Source of the DNA: Mucilaginibacter terrae
GTDB lineage: Bacteria; Bacteroidota; Bacteroidia; Sphingobacteriales; Sphingobacteriaceae
Length of the DNA stretch: 64,000 nucleotides
Direction of reading: 5' to 3'
Assembly: GCF_031951985.1 (NCBI RefSeq)
Contig: NZ_JAVLVU010000001.1
Span: 4,402,001 to 4,466,000, forward strand
The notes under the pieces were generated by a model. That model made no database searches. It saw nothing but the letters and a program-made list of their open reading frames with translations, and had not been told where the DNA came from. The position numbers were made by a program, and so were the translations under genes. Positions 62,501-64,000 of the stretch are shown in pieces; position 1 is the stretch's first letter; each line of letters begins with the position of its first letter.

Positions 62501-62984
62501 TAGCCGTAGCCGGGGTAAAGGCTGTTGTACTGTAGGTACGCGGGCTAAAGCTGCTAACAAAACTAATAACCGGCGATGCCTTGATTACGGTAAGTGTTGC
62601 CGATGATGTAGCCGCTTCATATTGGGAGTTTGCAGGTTGACTGGCCGTTATAGTTGCCGTACCAATCCCGGTTACATGAACTTTATTGTTTACTATGGTT
62701 GCTACTGCCGGATTATTGCTGCTGAAGGTTAAGGCTGCATTGGAGTTTGAAGTTGCCGGGGTAAAATCACCACTTCCATATTGCCTTGAAGATAATGAGG
62801 CATTAAATGTAATAATTGGCGTACCTAAAAATGCACCTATGTGTGTAGCTTTATTTGTGCCCGGTTTAGCATAAAAAAGTGTATTCTTTTTTGCATAAAC
62901 ATTTACCGTAAGCAACAGCAGCACAGCAATTCCTGTAATTAAATTTAAGGGGCGAAATTTAATACGAGTAATGGTGTATACCAT
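47571..62984 (-). CDS. Giant repetitive Ig-like surface protein with T9SS type-B sorting domain
   Basis: 5137 residues. The signal peptide is at about 1-31 (ending in VYAKK). By my count about 57 Ig-like (Big_2-type) repeats of 80-88 residues follow: nine of a SPRxY-xx-FTPATA type, then QTITFAAI-type repeats. These include five nearly identical copies with KVVGDPDFNAGAS and 27 copies of an 88-residue unit beginning SVPTKL or SVPGKL. One MBG-like domain (TYALVPSGGVSNNYAFTYTNG) lies near the end. The last 95 residues are the gliding-motility C-terminal domain (VSPNGDGINDFLFIEG, VTVYNRNGVKVWE), the type-B T9SS signal. Expected to be exported and cell-surface bound with the PorP/SprF partner; likely an adhesin. 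The frame is intact throughout. Confidence 0.93.
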   Translation of the reverse strand: MVYTITRIKFRPLNLITGIAVLLLLTVNVYAKKNTLFYAKPGTNKATHIGAFLGTPIITFNASLSSRQYGSGDFTPATSNSNAALTFSSNNPAVATIVNNKVHVTGIGTATITASQPANSQYEAATSSATLTVIKASPVISFVSSFSPRTYSTTAFTPATANLKATVTFTSDNPAVATIVNNQVKMIGAGTANITATIADDDNYNGTTLTMALTVNKAEPAITFINNFSPRQYSTTDFTAANATLGATITYSSDNTAVTTVVSGKINMVGAGTANITATIAGDNRYEETTLTRQLLVEKATPAINFVSNFSPRIYNATDFTAATATLGAAVTFTSDNPAVATIVNNRVNMVGAGTTNITAIIAEDERYTGTTLTMPFTVLKAEPVVTLVSNISPRTYNTGDFVPATVTLGAPLVLSTDNPAVATIVSGKLNMVAPGTTNVTAAVMESDKYVGTSVTAPLTVLKASPTITFVSNFSPRAYNATAFTPATANFGANITFSSDNPAVATIVNNQVKMVNPGTANITATIADSEQYEGKIVTMPLVVEKVSASINFISGLNARPYSTIDFAPATATLGASITFTSDNPSVANIVNNQVHLVGIGTANITATIPDNARYVGKTATVAMTVVQSTPVITFATLNPRNFNTSDFIPATVSLGAPVTFTSDNPAVATIVNGRVNMLTVGTANITATVPGSDKFAAVTATTVLNVVKSTPVITFISTFSPRRYNSGNFTPASANYGAGIVYTSDNPAVAQIENNQVKLVSIGTANITASVTDNDVYNAVSLTRELTITQATQTITFAAIPNKTFNSPPFTLSATTTSGFPVTFTSSDENIVMISGNTAIITGIGTVSITASQAGNTNYGAAANVVRTLTISKVAQTINFAALTNKNYGDAPFVLTGNATSGLPITFVSSNPQVATISGNTVTIVGAGVVDITATQEGSASYDAATPVIRTFTVNKIDQTIAFAALSDQTYGIAPYTLTAIASSGLPVIFTSSDTTIAKINGNTITILSGGSVDITASQPGDNNYNAATSITQTLNIAKANQTISFAALPIKQYADPDFALTGTSTSALPLTYTSSNPAVATISGNIVTIVGVGNTTVTATQPGSNSYHPAASISRQLTVNKANQIITFSTLPAKAYADPDFTLTASASSGLPITYTSSNPLVATVTGSTVTVIGIGTTVITASQPGNENYNAATDAVQTLNVGKANQTITFAALPGKIYNDAPFNLTASATSGLPITFSSSNPLVATIVDNTVTIIGPGEAIITASQSGNANYNAAVSVPQTLNISQAGQTITFAPLPTKTYENLPFEVDASSTSGLPVTLTSANPAVATITNNTITIVGAGTVEITASQPGNTNYLAAASITRTLTVNKANQTIAFAALPTKSMGDAAFDLTATATSGLPISYNSSNPLVASISGSAVTINGAGATIITATQPGNANYNAAEAVLQILSVGKADQTIDFATLPDKMMGDVPFDLSATATSGLTVTYTSSNPAIASVSGNKVTINGAGVVIITASQSGNANFNAAQNSYQLLNVNKGNQTITFASIPDKQVGDPTFNADATASSGLSVQYSSSNNTVATVSATGVVTITGQGTVTITASQPGNNNWFAATPVAQTFTIAPAKLNQTITFAAIADKVVGDPDFNAGASAASGLPVSYVSSNDLVATISSTGLIHIVGEGTVTITASQSGNATYNAAPNVVRTFTVNPAPPVKLNQTITFAAIADKVVGDPDFNAGASAASGLPVSYVSSNELVATISSTGLIHIVGEGTVTITASQSGNATYNAAPNVVRTFTVNPAPPVKLNQTITFAAITDKVVGDPDFNAGASASSGLPVSYVSSNDLVATISSTGLIHIVGEGTVTITASQSGNATYNAAPNVARTFTVNPAPPVKLNQTITFAAIADKVVGEPDFNAGASASSGLPVSYVSSNDLVATVSSAGLIHIVGEGTVTITASQSGNATYNAAPNVARTFTVNPAPPVKLNQTITFAAIADKVVGNPDFNAGASASSGLPVSYVSSNDLVATVSAAGLIHIVGEGSVTITASQSGNSTYNAATPITRSFIVETTTLPNKNDQLIIFASISNKTLGDSPFTAPATATSGLPVILTSNNTAVATINGNFITIVGIGDVTITASQPGNATYNPAPEVLQSFTVVPATPTKFNQTITFATIPNKTVDDPDFTISASTNSSLPIVFTSSNTAVATVNGNTVHIVGQGNVTITASQAGDATYYPATATQSFVVSPASVPTKLNQTITFASIGSKTVGDAPFALSATASSTLPVTFSSSDPSIASVSGSTVTIIKAGNVTITASQIGDAIYNAATATQSFVISPASVPTKLDQTITFAAITNKTVGDVPFMLSATASSSLPVTFSSSDPSVASVSGNTVTIIKAGNVTITASQSGDATYNAATATQSFVISPASVPTKLEQTITLAAIPNKTVGDAPFALSATASSTLPVTFSSSDPSVASVSGSTVTIIKAGNVTITASQIGDAIYNAATATQSFVVNPTSVPTKLNQTITFASIGNKTVGDAPFALSAIASSSLPVIFSSSDPSIASVSGNTVTIIKAGNVTITASQAGDATYNPATATQSFVISPASVPTKLDQTITFAAITNKTVGDVPFMLSATASSSLPVTFSSSDPSVASVSGNTVTIIKAGNVTITASQSGDATYNAATATQSFVISPASVPTKLEQTITLAAIPNKTVGDAPFALSATASSSLPVTFSSSDPSVASVNGNTVTIIKAGNVTITASQGGDATYNAATATQSFVISPASVPGKLDQTITFAAIGNKTVGEVPFALSATATSSLPVTFSSSDPSVASISGNTVTIIKAGNVTITASQSGDATYNPATATQSFVVSPASVPTKIDQTITFATIGNKTVGDAPFVLSATASSTLPVTFSSSDPSVASISGNTVTIIKAGNVTITASQSGDATYNPATATQSFVVSPASVPTKLNQTITFAAIGKKTVGDVPFMLSATASSSLPVTFSSSDPSVASVSGNTVTIIKAGNVTITASQSGDATYNAATATQSFVISPASVPTKLEQTITLAAIPNKTVGDAPFALSATASSTLPVTFSSSDPSVASVSGSTVTIIKAGNVTITASQIGDAIYNAATATQSFVVNPTSVPTKLNQTITFASIGNKTVGDAPFALSAIASSSLPVIFSSSDPSIASVNGNTVTIIKAGNVTITASQSGDATYNPATATQSFVISPASVPGKLDQTITFAAIGNKTVGDAPFVLSATASSTLPVTFGSSDPSVASVNGNTVTIINAGNVTITASQGGDATYNPATATQSFVVSPASVPTKLNQTITFASIANKTVGDAPFALIATTSSSLPVTFSSSDPSVASISGNTVTIIKAGNVTITASQIGDATYNAATATQSFVVSPASVPTKLDQTITFASIGNKTVGDTPFALSAIASSSLPVTFSSSDPSVASISGNTVTIIKAGNVTITASQSGDATYNPATATQSFVVSPASVPTKIDQTITFATIGNKTVGDAPFVLSATASSTLPVTFSSSDPSVASISGNTVTIIKAGNVTITASQSGDATYNPATATQSFVVSPASVPTKLNQTITFAAIGKKTVGDVPFMLSATASSTLPVTFSSSDPSIASVNGNTVTIIKAGNVTITASQSGDATYNPATATQSFVISPASVPGKLDQTITFAAIGNKIVGDAPFTLSATASSTLPVTFSSSDPSIASVSGNTVTIIKAGNVTITASQSGDANYNAATATQSFVVSPASVPNKLNQTITFAAIGNKTVGDAPFALSAIASSSLAITFSSSDPSIASVNGNTVTIIKAGNVTITASQSGDATYNPATATQSFVISPASVPGKLDQTITFAAIGNKTVGDAPFVLSATASSTLPVTFGSSDPSVASVNGNTVTIINAGNVTITASQGGDATYNPATATQSFVVSPASVPTKLNQTITFASIANKTVGDAPFALIATTSSSLPVTFSSSDPSVASISGNTVTIIKAGNVTITASQIGDATYNAATATQSFVVSPASVPTKLDQTITFASIGNKTVGDTPFALSAIASSSLPVIFSSSDPSIASVSGNTVTIIKAGNVTITASQAGDATYNPATATQSFVISPASVPTKLDQTITFAAITNKTVGDVPFMLSATASSSLPVTFSSSDPSVASVSGNTVTIIKAGNVTITASQGGDATYNPATATQSFVISPASVPGKLDQTITFAAIGSKTAGDAPFALSATASSTLPVTFSSSDPSVASISGNTVTIIKAGNVTITASQGGDATYNPATATESFVVSPASVPGKLNQTITFAAIGSKTVGDAPFALSATASSTLPVTFSSSDPSVASVNGNTVTIIKAGNVTITASQLGDATYNPATATQSSVISPVSIPTKLDQIITFAAITNKTLGDVPFALIATATSSLPVTFSSSDPSVASVSGNTITIIKAGNITITASQIGDATYNAATATQSFVISPASVPTKQNQTITLVAIPNKTVGDPDFTVSASTNSGLPVTFSSSNVSVATVSGNTVHIVGPGNVTITASQAGDANYNPATATQSFVVIPISVPTKLDQTISFAAIPNKVVGDAPFALTATASSSLPIVFSSSDPRIASVSGNIVTIIKAGNVTITASQSGNANYNAATATQSLVVNTQTSGTKTNQSITFAAISDKLTTDAPFNAGATASSGLDIIYSSSSNNVATVSATGLITITGAGNVTITASQPGNAIFNPATAIDRSFTVSVPKLNQTIAFSTLTEKTYGNTSFQLAATASSGLAVTYTSSNTDVATISGNTVTVKAAGNVIITATQAGNATYNAAPVATQNLVINKATLLVQATDASRIYGTANPTFVMSYSGFVNGDTPTSLTVVPAVSTIATTTSLPGTYALVPSGGVSNNYAFTYTNGTFTITPASAIITFGNLPAKTYGDADFNPGATSTVNEPVQYTSSNTAVATIVNGNIHITGAGTAIITALYPSTSGYSLTQPQTQLLVVNKAQQNITFAAIPRIVKGETYSLQNVTASSGLPVSFTIADQNIVTLQGTTLTARQLGATTITANQAGNNNYLPAIAVTQAVEVINILGKPEIEIHKAVSPNGDGINDFLFIEGITKFPVHMVTVYNRNGVKVWETTHYDNTSTRFEGRSNVNGQLQAGGTYFYVVQFMSNGKGQRIEGAFVLKYQ
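49130..56500 (-). repeat. Tandem 264-bp coding repeats with an 1848-bp higher-order period
   Basis: About 27-28 copies of a 264-bp unit (88 codons) lie within the giant gene. Beyond the single unit, blocks repeat at exactly seven units. 50911 to about 51650 matches 52759 to about 53498. 52205-52728 matches 54053-54576 with no difference that I could see. The 53521 block matches the one at 55369. Another block (50673 onward) recurs 17 units later at 55161. This pattern implies recent duplication or gene conversion of multi-unit blocks. Confidence 0.85.
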
Positions 62985-63770
62985 ATGTATTGTGATTAAG
63001 GTTTAGATAAAAACACCATATTACCTCCCGGCAATGTGTATCCTTGTGACCGTTAAATTTTAATTAATACGAAATTAATTTCAATTCTATGATCCGGAAC
63101 AAAAATCATTTAGAACGAGATGCAATATTGATAACAAATTGACCGTACAAATAATACAATGTTTATTTAATGTGATATTATTTACAAATATATACAAATA
63201 ATATGCATGTTTTTGCCCTTATAACTGTTTTTTTAGGGGTGAAAACACGGTGTAATTAATAGTTAAGATATTATTAATGCTTTAATTAATAATTGCTCAT
63301 AATCTGTATAAATAATGTTGTTTTTTTAGTATATCTAAGTATTTATTGTAATGTATGTTTTACAATAAAATTTGATAACAGCGTATTTCTAATCAAATTT
63401 TAATTTAAAATATATTTCAAGCTTACCCCATCGCGGGTATTGCGTATCAATTAATAAAAGAAGAGTTTTCAAGGTAAGAGGGTATGATTGCAGAAGCGAT
63501 AAAGATATGCAAGTTTTATTTTAAAATATAATATTTTTTCCTGTAACGAAATGGTGACAGTTATATGCAGAAAATCGTATATGAGAAATTTGAAATTATT
63601 ATGCTGAATTTTGCAAATTTTATTAATTTTATGGCAAATTAGTGCAAAACTAATATAATCGTGAGGGTGAAGTGATTTACTAATATTGAATAAAGCATAG
63701 TTATTATAGTTGCTTTGGTAAATTACTGTGCGTACTGCCTGTTATTTAAAATTATTTTCCATAATTAAAT
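62985..63770. other. AT-rich gene-free stretch
   Basis: This 786-base region between the divergent giant gene and the MBOAT gene is strongly AT-rich. It holds no frame with coding character on either strand. A TATATTTG box on the minus strand (63192-63185) may belong to the giant gene, which would give a leader of about 200 bases. No terminator or palindrome of note is seen. A long leader or several regulatory sites for the surface protein are possible. Confidence 0.6.
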
Positions 63771-64000
63771 ATGTTATTCAACTCCCTGAGTTTTGCAATA
63801 TTCCTGCCTATTGTATTTGCTTTATACTGGTTTGTATTCAACCGGTCGTTAAAAGTGCAAAACCTGCTTTTGTTATTTGCCAGTTATTATTTTTATAGTT
63901 GCTGGGACTGGCGCTTCCTGTTCCTGCTGGCATTTTCAACCTTTTTAGATTATTATTCTGGCCTTAAAATCCATCATTCTCAATCACAGAAATGGCGTAA
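63771..64000 (+). CDS. MBOAT family O-acyltransferase, N-terminal part (cut by window end)
   Basis: An open frame starts with ATG at 63771 and runs off the window after about 76 codons. The protein begins MLFNSLSFAIFLPIVFALYW, followed by FASYYFYSCWDWRFLFLLAF and STFLDYYSGLKI. This is the typical start of AlgI/DltB-like MBOAT proteins, which acetylate exported polysaccharides. The catalytic His lies beyond the window. A partner for polysaccharide modification may follow downstream. Confidence 0.85.
   Translation, partial: MLFNSLSFAIFLPIVFALYWFVFNRSLKVQNLLLLFASYYFYSCWDWRFLFLLAFSTFLDYYSGLKIHHSQSQKWR

Overview
The window comes from the chromosome of a Bacteroidota bacterium, most likely family Sphingobacteriaceae (Mucilaginibacter/Pedobacter type). 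This is an inference from several signs: TAnnTTTG-type -7 promoter boxes, a type IX secretion (T9SS) type-B sorted giant protein paired with PorP/SprF, a kdp operon with a split KdpD and an outer-membrane porin, many outer-membrane or lipoprotein genes of Bacteroidota type, and dense families of intergenic inverted repeats. I see no prophage, integrase, IS transposase or CRISPR array.

Layout. 1-3.3 kb: repeat element, GNAT acetyltransferase, secreted conserved protein, two small unknown genes. 3.5-11.1 kb (minus strand): one sulfate-assimilation unit. In transcription order it holds a 21-codon cysteine-rich leader peptide with a terminator, sulfite reductase-HEPN, cobA, a siroheme-synthase/TauE permease fusion, cysH (frameshifted), cysD and cysN. 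Together these activate sulfate to APS, reduce it to sulfite and sulfide, and make the siroheme cofactor. The leader has the architecture of a classical attenuator reading cysteine codons. 11.6-12.8 kb: SRPBCC-ArsR-SRPBCC operon. 12.9-18.9 kb: unknown secreted protein, E/P-rich coiled-coil protein, thymidine kinase, monooxygenase-like protein, lone receiver domain, enolase, DUF2490 protein. 18.9-23.1 kb: ABC-2 exporter, MtgA, ribosomal genes rpsF-rpsR-rplI. 23.2-34 kb: Uma2 nuclease, J-domain protein, dnaX (with an A9 slippery run), acidic protein, envelope proteins, icd, manA, tRNA-Phe. 34-46.5 kb: S41 peptidase and a complete kdp potassium-uptake locus (27-aa membrane microprotein, kdpF, kdpA, kdpB, kdpC, porin, KdpD sensor half, histidine kinase, sigma-54 activator). 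A sigma-54 promoter and two upstream activator-like sites precede it. 46.6-63 kb: PorP/SprF and a 5137-residue protein of about 57 Ig-like repeats. 63.8 kb to the end: start of an MBOAT acyltransferase.

The points most worth a second look are the cysteine-codon attenuator, the kdp sigma-54 control region with its unannotated first gene, the A9 run in dnaX that could produce a short gamma form, the cysH frameshift, and the 1848-bp higher-order repeats inside the giant adhesin-like gene. All functional calls come from reading the sequence; no database search was run.
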